Source: Paludibacter sp. (GTDB lineage Bacteria; Bacteroidota; Bacteroidia; Bacteroidales; Paludibacteraceae). From it: a stretch of DNA of 64,000 bases. This document shows positions 24,729-32,911 of the stretch, piece after piece. The stretch is from assembly GCF_009712605.1 (NCBI RefSeq), contig NZ_WASO01000009.1:207990-271989 (forward strand), read 5' to 3'. The notes beneath the pieces are model-generated. The model ran no database searches, was not told the DNA's origin, and was given only the letters and a program-made list of their open reading frames with translations. The position numbers and the translations under genes are program-made. Positions within the stretch are counted from its first letter, which is position 1. Each line of letters opens with the position of its first letter.

Positions 24729-26036
24729 TTACATCCGAATATGTAATCGTACGGAAAATACATTGACCGGTCCGCTGCGGTCTTTGTTATATCCGGGATT
24801 GAAAAGCAACTGATAAGCTGCAGTAAGATAAATCAGGTCTTTTTTCATTTCGGCCGAATAATAGAGTTCGGCCAATTGTTCAGGCGCGTAATTCAGGTTG
24901 CCGTCGCCCAATTCGAACCCATAACCGCCTGCTTGAAGAAAGTCGCGGTGATCTTTTGAGAGCCCCGAAATGACATACGCCAGTCCGATATTATCATTAC
25001 TGCGCTTCCACCGTTGCCCTGTCAGTACAAATCCGCCGCTCAATGTGCGGTCAATTTCGGTAAATGCCCAGGTTTCATTATGTCCGTCGTTCCATCCGGC
25101 ACGCAGAAAACAGCCCAAATCGCCGGTGATGTTTTGTTCGGCGTTGATGCCGAAACCATATTTGGTATGTCCGTAAACACGGGTTGAGGCGATGTCGGAC
25201 GGGTTGACAAGACTCTGCCTGTAACTCCCCATATTGGCGGTGGAGAAATAACCCAATAGACGAATTGCTCCCTCCTGACCGGCTATCGTATGCTTATGCG
25301 TGTATTCTAGGCTGTGCGAAAGAGCTTTGCCTATATTCCAGTTCAGTTCTTCACCGTTGGGAGCTTTCGGAAGCAACGAAGCGGCATAACGCAATTCGTG
25401 CGTGGGAGAAACATATTCCAGTATAACACTTTCGGTATAGCCATGCGTATTGGCAGGATAGTCCCATGCCCCGTTGTCCATCAGCGACCATGCCATAAAC
25501 TGCGAACGTGGATCGTGACTGAACTTATTTCCATCAAAAAAGTCAGCAATAGCAGATTTTCCGATAGTAATGGAAACATAACGTTCAGGAATCCATCCTC
25601 CAAGTTGATTTATATCACTGTTTTGATAACTTCTTTTGTCAGAGAGGGCAATGAGTTGTCTGACGTAAAGGCGGGCCAGCGATAGTTGAGGTGCGGGATT
25701 CCCAATGCGGTAAGTTTCACCATTCAATGCGTCAGCAACTCCCACGGCTCCGCTTAACCCCGATCCGCCACTCAATTCGGGATTGAAATAGAAAGAAGCA
25801 CCATCCCATAAATGTAGTCCTAAAAAGAGCGTGGATGTAAGCGAAGTCTGAGCATCTTCACGGGTCGAAAGGCTGTTACTGCCGGAATATGCCGCATGAA
25901 AAGCCGGTTTCATTTGTCGAATCACTGTCGACTGAAAATGAACCGAGAAGCGTTCCGCTTTCAGCGAATCGGTCGTTTGTGCACTGACCATTATACTAAA
26001 AAACAAAAATCCCAAAGTAAGAATATTTCTGATCAT
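24729..26036 (-). CDS. OprB-family carbohydrate-selective porin
   Basis: The protein has 435 residues with signal peptide MIRNILTLGFLFFSIMVSA. It is an outer-membrane beta-barrel with OprB/carbohydrate porin features: HLWDGASFYFNPE, KSAIADFFDGNKF, MAWSLMDNGAWDYPANT, and a C-terminal strand ending VRLHIRM. Family members admit sugars passively, without TonB. It is monocistronic, with no adjacent transporter or hydrolase, and has a TAnnTTTG element about 77 bp upstream. Substrate unknown. Confidence 0.8.
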   Translation of the reverse strand: MIRNILTLGFLFFSIMVSAQTTDSLKAERFSVHFQSTVIRQMKPAFHAAYSGSNSLSTREDAQTSLTSTLFLGLHLWDGASFYFNPELSGGSGLSGAVGVADALNGETYRIGNPAPQLSLARLYVRQLIALSDKRSYQNSDINQLGGWIPERYVSITIGKSAIADFFDGNKFSHDPRSQFMAWSLMDNGAWDYPANTHGYTESVILEYVSPTHELRYAASLLPKAPNGEELNWNIGKALSHSLEYTHKHTIAGQEGAIRLLGYFSTANMGSYRQSLVNPSDIASTRVYGHTKYGFGINAEQNITGDLGCFLRAGWNDGHNETWAFTEIDRTLSGGFVLTGQRWKRSNDNIGLAYVISGLSKDHRDFLQAGGYGFELGDGNLNYAPEQLAELYYSAEMKKDLIYLTAAYQLLFNPGYNKDRSGPVNVFSVRLHIRM

Positions 26037-26112
26037 AAGCGTTATTTATTGACAAAGGCACTCTATTCTGCATATAAAGATAGTCGCGTTTATCGTGATT
26101 ATTAATTTGCTG

Positions 26113-26120
26113 CAAAATTA
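26113..26120 (-). promoter_or_regulatory. TAnnTTTG promoter element (TAATTTTG, minus strand)
   Basis: It lies upstream of the OprB-like porin with a leader of about 70 nt. Confidence 0.45.
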
Positions 26121-26320
26121 TCCGGATTTTGACCATGAAACTATCCCTACAAAAGAGGATAATGGCTTGTTTCAGTAACCTTTTATGGTGAATTGGTATG
26201 CCGCAAAAAATAGTTTGCAAAGGTATGACTTTTTTGAATTGGGATAAAACAGTCTGATCCCCTTTAATAAAATCTTCAATTCAGAACAGAACCGTCATGA
26301 AGATTCAAGCTGATACACAC

Positions 26321-26351
26321 AAAAGCCGACCCATAAACAGACTGGGTCGGC
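26321..26351 (-). terminator. intrinsic terminator of the RND efflux operon
   Basis: GCCGACCCA and TGGGTCGGC form a 9-bp perfect GC-rich stem with TTTTGTGTG on the minus strand, 24 bp past the last stop codon. Confidence 0.8.
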
Positions 26352-26375
26352 CTCCGTATTGATATACTTTAGTTG

Positions 26376-29300
26376 TTATTCAGCTTCGTCCTTCACATCG
26401 TCCCACAGTTTTTTATGATGGAACTTATCGATATTCCGGTATGCCAACGAAAAGATAAGCGGAAAAACAAGCAACGAAAAGAACATAGCGCACAGAATAC
26501 CTCCGATCACCACACGAGCCAGCGGTTGAGCACTTTCGGATCCGATACCATGCGACAGCGCCGCCGGTAGTAACCCAATAGCAGCCATCAGCGCCGTCAT
26601 CACCACAGGGCGGATCATTTGCCGGACTCCTTCGCGAACAGCGGGCTGAAGAATCTTTTTCTCCTTCTTCCGTTCATGGATATTCTCTTTGAAAGCGCTT
26701 ATCAGCAACACCCCGCTTAGGATGCAGATACCGAAAAGCGCGATAAATCCGATGCCGGCCGAAATGCTGAAGCTGGTATGCGTGGCAAACAGCACCGCAA
26801 TACCGCCCACAATGGCAAAAGGCACATTGAGGAACACCAGTCCGGCATCCTTCATATTGCCGAACATGATGAAAAGGAGCAGGAAAATGAGAATCAGGCT
26901 GACCGGAACCACCTGAGCAAGACGTTTGACGGCACGTTGCTGATTCTCAAAATCTCCCTGCCAAACCATGTCATATCCTTTTTTAAGATGCACGGCCCGA
27001 CCTACCTTAGCACGGGCTTCCTGTACAGCGCTGCCCATATCGCGGTCGCGAACCGAGAATTTGACAGCAGAATAACGGCGGTTATCATCACGAAAGATAA
27101 GACATGGACCGGTTTTCATGGTAATAGAAGCAATCTCTTTGACAGGCACCTTCGACCCGCTTGACGTAGGAACCATCAGGTTACCGATATCATCCACAGA
27201 GGTGCGGTATTGCTCGGGGAAACGGATACGAATATCAAACTTCCGAATGCCTTCATACAGGGTTGAAGCCACCTTACCACCGATTGCCATCTCAATAACG
27301 GCATTGGCATCGGCTGTAGAAACCCCGTAGAATGCCATTTTTTGTTGATCGAGTTCGATGTCGAGCTCCGGTTGCCCGATGTTGCGAATAACGCCCAGAT
27401 CGGAGATGCCTCGCACAGTTTTTAGAATGTTGCACACCTCTTTCGACTTATCTTCCATGTAGTTGAGCGAATCGCCGAAAATTTTGACACAAATAGAGCC
27501 TTTTACCCCCGAAACTGCCTCCTCTACGTTGTCAGTAATCGGCTGCGAAAAGTTGAAATCCACACCCGGGATCCCAGAAAGCTTGCGGTTCATCTCATCA
27601 ATCAGTTCATCTTTGCTCATGCGTGGCTTCCACTCTTTTTCGGGATAAAGCTGAATGTCAAATTCATTATTATAAAATCCGGCCACATCAGTACCGTCAT
27701 CAGGTCGCCCTGTTTGTGCCACAATACTTTGCACCTGCGGAAACGTCATTACAATGCTGCGTATCTGCTTCGATACTTCGATGGATTTGTCGAGTGAAAC
27801 AGAATAGGGAAGCTGTGCCCGCAGCCAGATAGCGCCCTCATTCATTTCGGGAATGAATTCCGAACCCAGAAATTTGAACGATCCCAGTCCGACGACAATG
27901 ATAATGGCAGCAGTAATCAGCGATATTTTTTTGTGACGATAGGTATAGTCGAAACCCGACATCAGTTTCCGGCTGATGTAATCGACGATTGGATTGTGCT
28001 TCTCCTTAACGTTCTTTTTCAGCAGCAATCTGATCATTACGGGCACCAGTGTCAAAGTGGTGATTAATGCTCCCAGCAAAGCGAATCCGAGCGTGTAAGC
28101 CAAGGGCGAAAACATCTTACCTTCCACCTTCTGAAAGGCAAAAATGGGAAGCAAGCCGGTAATGATAATCAGCTTGGAAAAGAAAATGGCTTTTGCCAGA
28201 CGGATACTGTTGTTTTTAATAAGGCCGGTCTTAATCAGCTTATTGAAACGCTCCATCCCTATCTCTTTTGCCTGCCGGTCGAGTACCACAAAAAGCCCCT
28301 CGACCATTACCACCGCTCCATCGATGATGATACCGAAGTCGACGGCACCCAACGACAGCAGGTTGGCACTCATGCCCATCAGATTGAGACAGATAAAAGC
28401 AAACAACAATGCAAGCGGAATAATGATGGAAACAATGAGCGTGGTGCGCCAGTTGAACATGAAAAGCGATACCAGCAACGTAACCAGCAGGATACCTTCA
28501 ATCAAATTGTGCAATACAGTGTTGGTCGCAAAGTTAATAAGCGTTTCGCGGTTGTAGAAAGGAATGATTTTAGTGTCGTGAGGCAACACGTGTTTATTTA
28601 TCTCTTCCACCTTGTCCTTCACGGCGTTGATGACCTGTGTCGGGTTTTCTCCCTTGCGCATCACCACAATGGCTTCCACCACGTCATCCTCTTTACTTAC
28701 CGTTCGTTTGCCCGACGCATCGGTGTGTGAATCGGCACGACTTACCAATCCCAGTCGCGGAAGATGAGATATTTCCACGTCGGCAACGTCTTTCACCAGC
28801 ACGGGAATGCCGTTAATATTTTGCACAACAACATTTTTAATTTCGTTGATGTCGTTCAACAAGCCAATACCCCGTACTACATAAGCCTGATTATTTTTGG
28901 TGATGACATCACCACCAATATTGATATTACTCTTGCTGAGTGCCGAATAGAGATCAAGAGGCGTGATACCGAGCGTACTCAGTTTGCCGGGATCGACCTT
29001 GATCTCGTAGGTTTTCACCATGCCGCCGAAGCTTACCACATCGGCCACGCCGGGCACCGCACGAAGCTGTCGATCGACTACCCAGTCCTGCAGTGTTTTC
29101 AGCTCCCGAGGATCGCGGAAAGTGCTTTGCAATGTGTAACGAAATACCTCTCCGGTAGGTCCGGTGGGTGGCTGCACTGATGGCTGTACGCCTTCGGGCA
29201 GGTTAGCATTAGCCAGTAAATTGTTTACCTGCATACGGGCATCCTTGTCGGGTACACCGTCGTCGAAAACCAGTTTGATGTAGGAAAGCCCAAAAATACT

Positions 29301-29564
29301 GCTCGAACGCAGACTCACCTTTTTTTGAACCGGATTCATGGCAATTTCGATGGGAATGGTAACGAACTTTTCCACCTCTTCTGCGCTACGTCCCGACCAT
29401 TGGGTGATGATCGTTATTTCGGTATTGGTAACGTCTGGAAATGCCTCAATGGGCATGTTTTTGAAAACGATAATTCCCGAAATAAGCAATAACAATGTCG
29501 CTCCGAAAATGAAATATTGATTTTTGAGCGAGAAGGTTATAATGTTTTTTATCAGTTTATTCAT
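26376..29564 (-). CDS. heavy-metal efflux RND transporter (CzcA/CusA family)
   Basis: The protein has 1062 residues with the full 12-helix RND architecture: TM1 (~14-34), periplasmic porter loop, helices ~345-545, second periplasmic loop, final helices ~880-1050. The family marker in the fourth helix reads DFGIIIDGAVVMVEG (409-423). A DFG...DG pattern is what I recall for the divalent-cation groups (Co/Zn/Cd/Ni) and differs from the Cu/Ag exporter CusA, so Zn/Co/Cd/Ni efflux is the better guess. The Asn usually ending the motif is Gly here. It is the proton-driven pump of a tripartite CBA system with the two upstream genes. Confidence 0.9.
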   Translation of the reverse strand: MNKLIKNIITFSLKNQYFIFGATLLLLISGIIVFKNMPIEAFPDVTNTEITIITQWSGRSAEEVEKFVTIPIEIAMNPVQKKVSLRSSSIFGLSYIKLVFDDGVPDKDARMQVNNLLANANLPEGVQPSVQPPTGPTGEVFRYTLQSTFRDPRELKTLQDWVVDRQLRAVPGVADVVSFGGMVKTYEIKVDPGKLSTLGITPLDLYSALSKSNINIGGDVITKNNQAYVVRGIGLLNDINEIKNVVVQNINGIPVLVKDVADVEISHLPRLGLVSRADSHTDASGKRTVSKEDDVVEAIVVMRKGENPTQVINAVKDKVEEINKHVLPHDTKIIPFYNRETLINFATNTVLHNLIEGILLVTLLVSLFMFNWRTTLIVSIIIPLALLFAFICLNLMGMSANLLSLGAVDFGIIIDGAVVMVEGLFVVLDRQAKEIGMERFNKLIKTGLIKNNSIRLAKAIFFSKLIIITGLLPIFAFQKVEGKMFSPLAYTLGFALLGALITTLTLVPVMIRLLLKKNVKEKHNPIVDYISRKLMSGFDYTYRHKKISLITAAIIIVVGLGSFKFLGSEFIPEMNEGAIWLRAQLPYSVSLDKSIEVSKQIRSIVMTFPQVQSIVAQTGRPDDGTDVAGFYNNEFDIQLYPEKEWKPRMSKDELIDEMNRKLSGIPGVDFNFSQPITDNVEEAVSGVKGSICVKIFGDSLNYMEDKSKEVCNILKTVRGISDLGVIRNIGQPELDIELDQQKMAFYGVSTADANAVIEMAIGGKVASTLYEGIRKFDIRIRFPEQYRTSVDDIGNLMVPTSSGSKVPVKEIASITMKTGPCLIFRDDNRRYSAVKFSVRDRDMGSAVQEARAKVGRAVHLKKGYDMVWQGDFENQQRAVKRLAQVVPVSLILIFLLLFIMFGNMKDAGLVFLNVPFAIVGGIAVLFATHTSFSISAGIGFIALFGICILSGVLLISAFKENIHERKKEKKILQPAVREGVRQMIRPVVMTALMAAIGLLPAALSHGIGSESAQPLARVVIGGILCAMFFSLLVFPLIFSLAYRNIDKFHHKKLWDDVKDEAE

Positions 29565-29685
29565 AATTCAAATGTGAAAATGTGAAGATTTGAGGATGTG
29601 GGGATGTTGAATTCCAGAATTTCATAACGTTCCTCACTTCTCAGAATACTTTCTAATAGCTATCGACTATTATTTATTCTGATTA

Positions 29686-30789
29686 TTAGCTGTTCAGCGC
29701 TTCGTAAATCAGAATGGCTTGTGAAGCTATGACCTTTTCGCCTGGCTGTATGTTGCCCGAAATGAAAGTTTTGTTGCCGATGGTATTGAGAACATTTACC
29801 TTTACGATACGAATATCGGACGGACTTTTGTAGACCAGCACATAGTCCTGGCTCTGATCGAAAACCACGGCTCCCGACGAAACGCACATCGCCGCGTGAT
29901 GGTCGTTATCTTTTAGTGCCACTTTGGCAAACATTTCCGGTTTTAGCAGGTAGCCCGGATTGGATAGCACAATACGCACTTTCATCACTTTATTGACAGG
30001 GTCGAGCACATTCATAATCTTATCGACTTTGCCCTTAAACGACTTGCCGGGATAAGCCAGAGTCGTCACATTCACATTGTCGTTTAGGTGCACCAAACCG
30101 ATGTTCGATTCGTAAACATTGGCAATTACCCAAACATTGTTCAGGTCGGCAATCGTAAAAAGGTTAGTGGCGTTATCGGCACGGATGGACATATTGTCGG
30201 TGACAAACTTCTCAACCACAAAGCCGCTCACCGGTGAGCGCACAATATAGTCACCGTTGGTATTGCCGCCGTTGATGTGCAACACGCGCTTCACCCGGTT
30301 CAGTTCCGACAGCGCCTGTTCGTGACCGGCCTGAGCTGCCAAAAGATCCTTCTGCGACGCTAACCCGCTGTTATACATATCACGCGTGGCATCCAGATTC
30401 TTTTTGGCAACATTCAGGTTGGTTTGTGCATTGACAAGCTCGTTGCTGAAGCCTGCCATTTCAGAGCTCTTTATCACGCCCAGCACCTGACCGACACGGA
30501 CATAATCGCCCAACATCACTTTGACGTGCTGAATAGTTCCGCTCACCATCGGGTAGATCTTGGCTACCTTGTCTTCGTTAAACCCAACCTTGCCGGTCAA
30601 GGTAACAGTGTTGGTTAGAGGAGCCGTATTCACAACGTCGAGTTGTAACGTTTTTACTAAAGAATCAGGCAGTACATATTTCGACTGTTGAGTTGCGTTG
30701 TTGCTGTTGCTCTGGCACGAAATCAAGAGGGCTGACATCAGCAGCGCTGACGGTATTGACTTGAAAAAGAATCTATTTATTTGTTTCAT
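29686..30789 (-). CDS. RND periplasmic adaptor lipoprotein (CzcB/CusB, membrane fusion protein)
   Basis: The protein has 367 residues with a lipoprotein signal and lipobox LLISC at Cys25. The HlyD/MFP layout is visible: barrel-sandwich half (VSGTIQHVKVMLGDYVRVGQVL, ~85-107), alpha-helical hairpin (~110-165), second lipoyl half (IVRSPVSGFVVEKFV) and beta-barrel (VWVIANVYESNIG). It bridges the RND pump to the outer-membrane channel. There is no His-rich metal-binding N-terminal extension. It begins 21 bp after the TolC-type gene and is followed by a 121-bp spacer before the pump gene. Confidence 0.88.
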   Translation of the reverse strand: MKQINRFFFKSIPSALLMSALLISCQSNSNNATQQSKYVLPDSLVKTLQLDVVNTAPLTNTVTLTGKVGFNEDKVAKIYPMVSGTIQHVKVMLGDYVRVGQVLGVIKSSEMAGFSNELVNAQTNLNVAKKNLDATRDMYNSGLASQKDLLAAQAGHEQALSELNRVKRVLHINGGNTNGDYIVRSPVSGFVVEKFVTDNMSIRADNATNLFTIADLNNVWVIANVYESNIGLVHLNDNVNVTTLAYPGKSFKGKVDKIMNVLDPVNKVMKVRIVLSNPGYLLKPEMFAKVALKDNDHHAAMCVSSGAVVFDQSQDYVLVYKSPSDIRIVKVNVLNTIGNKTFISGNIQPGEKVIASQAILIYEALNS

Positions 30790-30810
30790 TTCGGTAGTAA
30801 TTATATTGTT

Positions 30811-32103
30811 TTATTTCAACGGAAACAGATCCGTTCCGGTATAAAAATTAAGATCTTCGAAGGCACTCAGACGATTGTACTTAAGGGTTTCGGTCTGGAC
30901 TTTGTTTTCCTTGTACGAATCGTAGAAATCGAGGAAGTCGAGCATACTCATATTGCGCGAGCGGTAGTTTTTCAACACCTCGTCCGACAGACGGTCAAAA
31001 TCCCGATCGAACGACGGATCGCGTTTTTGCAGCAGTTCGCTGTTCTCCATTGCCCGTTGCAGTGCATTGAAAATCTGCTCGTCCACACCGGCTTTCGCTG
31101 CCAGATAACCTGCCTCGTTTTGTTTCACGGTCGCTCGCGCCGATTTGATATTCCCCTGATTACGGTTCAAAAACGGGAGGTCGATGCTGAATCCTACTGT
31201 TGCCAAATTGTGAATATAACTGCCCTGCTGGTCGTAATTCATTTGAAGCGTTACATCGGGCACCGCCATTGCTTTCTGCAATTGCAGGTTAAGGGTGCTG
31301 ATCTTCGTATTCAAACCGGCAATCTTCAGGTCGGGGCGTTCAGTGTAAGCAGTGTCAATCAGTTTGGCTATTGGGTACTGCTGCGCATTCAGAACGTCAA
31401 TATTTTGCTCATTCACTTCTGGGACAACAACTATGGAAGGAGTTTGCAACAACAGCCGCATCTCGCTTTCCAACCCTTCGATCTGCTGCTGCAGGTCGTT
31501 GAATTCACTTTGCAGACTGTATAGCTGAGCCTTGATACGCACCACCTCTTTTTCGGAAACGTATCCCTTTCCTTTCTGTTGGTCAAAGGCATCCGACATC
31601 CGCTGCAAGCCGTCGATTTCGGTTTGATACACTTTGGCTGATTGCATCAGGTAATGAATATTGAAAAAGTCGCTTCGCAAGGTATGTTTAAGCGTCCGAA
31701 GCAGGTCATAAAACTGGTATTCCGACAATTCCGCATTCGATTGTGCAATTTTCAGTTGTTTGTTGTGTTTGTTGGCCAGCATAATGACCTGAGACAAACC
31801 CATGGATATCTCGCCCTCTTTTCCCATCGGGAAATATTTGTGGGTAGCTGTCTGATAAAGCGGTGTGCCGAAACTGAATGTCGGATTGGGGAAAAGCTTT
31901 GCCTGTAACACCAGCGCCTTCTGAGCATCGATGTTGTAACGCTGCGCCAGCAAGGTGAAATTTTTGCGGACAAAAATATTTTCTGCGCTGTCCAGTCGCA
32001 TCTTTATCGTATCGGTCCGAAGGCCGGTGATGTCTTGTGCACGGCTATTGTAAGAATACAGCAAGCTCAGGCAAGTCGTTAAAACTATTACAATTTTTCT
32101 CAT
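30811..32103 (-). CDS. TolC-family outer-membrane efflux channel (CzcC/CusC-like)
   Basis: The protein has 430 residues from ATG 32103, chosen because it opens the signal peptide MRKIVIVLTTCLSLLYSYNSRAQ and lies downstream of a TAnnTTTG element at 32168-32175. Two outer-membrane-efflux repeats are seen (long amphipathic helices with Gln/Leu-rich heptads, e.g. LQSEFNDLQQQIEGLESEM). It forms the trimeric channel completing the tripartite metal exporter. First structural efflux gene in the unit, preceded by a small unknown protein. Confidence 0.88.
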   Translation of the reverse strand: MRKIVIVLTTCLSLLYSYNSRAQDITGLRTDTIKMRLDSAENIFVRKNFTLLAQRYNIDAQKALVLQAKLFPNPTFSFGTPLYQTATHKYFPMGKEGEISMGLSQVIMLANKHNKQLKIAQSNAELSEYQFYDLLRTLKHTLRSDFFNIHYLMQSAKVYQTEIDGLQRMSDAFDQQKGKGYVSEKEVVRIKAQLYSLQSEFNDLQQQIEGLESEMRLLLQTPSIVVVPEVNEQNIDVLNAQQYPIAKLIDTAYTERPDLKIAGLNTKISTLNLQLQKAMAVPDVTLQMNYDQQGSYIHNLATVGFSIDLPFLNRNQGNIKSARATVKQNEAGYLAAKAGVDEQIFNALQRAMENSELLQKRDPSFDRDFDRLSDEVLKNYRSRNMSMLDFLDFYDSYKENKVQTETLKYNRLSAFEDLNFYTGTDLFPLK

Positions 32104-32167
32104 AGTCAATCTAAAATGAATGATTAATGGGTATAATTTCATATCGCTACATAACCTTTTTATGTAG

Positions 32168-32175
32168 CAAATTTA
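32168..32175 (-). promoter_or_regulatory. internal TAnnTTTG promoter element (TAAATTTG, minus strand)
   Basis: It lies between the small first gene and the TolC-type gene, about 65 bp before its ATG. It suggests the efflux genes can be transcribed without the small gene. Confidence 0.45.
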
Positions 32176-32276
32176 ATACACGTTTTGAATGTATATGTAA
32201 GCGTCGGTTCACTTTTCGATCAGGGAAAGAGCGACGGCACAAAAGATGTATAAAGAGATGGATCCCGATCGGAAGA

Positions 32277-32681
32277 TCAGGCAAAGATGAATTGCGGAGG
32301 CTTGGGACTAACCTCTCTGTAGTAAAGTGTTACAGCTTTATCGTTGGTGATAAAATAAGATAAGCGATTGTCGGCCAATTCTTTTACAGCCGATTTGGGC
32401 GTAGTGGTATAAAAGAGTTTCACATCCCAGTGCATACTGTTCTGCTGCATTTTGGAGGTGCTGTCGTTGTTGGCTTTGTCGTGAAGGGTATGTTTGGAGA
32501 AACCGAGCATATTCTCCACCACAAATTCGAGCATGGAGTCAGTATAATCCTGGTCATCCATAGCAGAATGGTTGTCGACCTGAGTATAGAAATCGACCGA
32601 ATCGACACTGAGATTGACAACTTGCAGGGCAATCAGCAGGATGATAAAGGTGCTTACAATATTTTTGACAGATGCTCTCAT
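32277..32681 (-). CDS. small exported protein of unknown function preceding the metal efflux genes
   Basis: The protein has 134 residues. ATG 32681 is preferred over the GTG six bases upstream because a TAnnTTTG element sits at 32692-32699. An N-terminal hydrophobic segment (IVSTFIILLIALQVVNLSV) looks like an uncleaved signal or membrane anchor. The mature part has scattered His, Met and Asp (HSAMDDQ, KMQQNSMHWD), which would suit a metal-binding periplasmic protein, but no family is recognised. Its position at the head of the RND operon suggests a role in metal sensing or handling. Confidence 0.6.
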   Translation of the reverse strand: MRASVKNIVSTFIILLIALQVVNLSVDSVDFYTQVDNHSAMDDQDYTDSMLEFVVENMLGFSKHTLHDKANNDSTSKMQQNSMHWDVKLFYTTTPKSAVKELADNRLSYFITNDKAVTLYYREVSPKPPQFIFA

Positions 32682-32691
32682 ATTCACGCTG

Positions 32692-32699
32692 CAAAGATA
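32692..32699 (-). promoter_or_regulatory. TAnnTTTG promoter element (TATCTTTG, minus strand)
   Basis: It is the promoter of the metal efflux operon and gives an almost leaderless transcript. It adjoins the inverted repeats at 32702-32737. Confidence 0.65.
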
Positions 32700-32701
32700 A
32701 C

Positions 32702-32737
32702 AACACTTTTACAATAAGTAAGTGTTAAATTTTAACA
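32702..32737. promoter_or_regulatory. candidate operator of the metal efflux operon (two overlapping palindromes)
   Basis: AACACTT (32702-32708) and AAGTGTT (32720-32726) are perfect 7-bp arms separated by 11 bp. TGTTAAA-T-TTTAACA (32723-32737) is a second perfect inverted repeat. Both lie immediately upstream of the -7 element, where a metal-responsive repressor would block transcription. No regulator gene is adjacent. Confidence 0.45.
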
Positions 32738-32911
32738 ATTCGAACAATGTCCTCAATAGTTAGCCCTAAAACAAATCATCTTCAGACTTACAACGAAGTT
32801 AAAACCAGTATTTTTAAATCAACCCGTACAAAAGACGCAATAAACGTATGTCTAAATGTATTTTATGCATATATTTCAACATATAAAAGACTTAGAGAAA
32901 ACAAGAATCAA

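Noticed and set aside
26376-32142. Copper/silver (CusCBA) assignment of the RND system
   Set aside because: The pump's fourth-helix motif is of the DFG...DG divalent type and the adaptor lacks the Met-rich metal sites of CusB in what I can see; no CusF-like gene is present.
32127-32363. Open frame of about 78 codons on the plus strand between the efflux genes
   Set aside because: It lies across the operon spacer and the antisense of a better-supported gene, has no recognisable protein features and no promoter.
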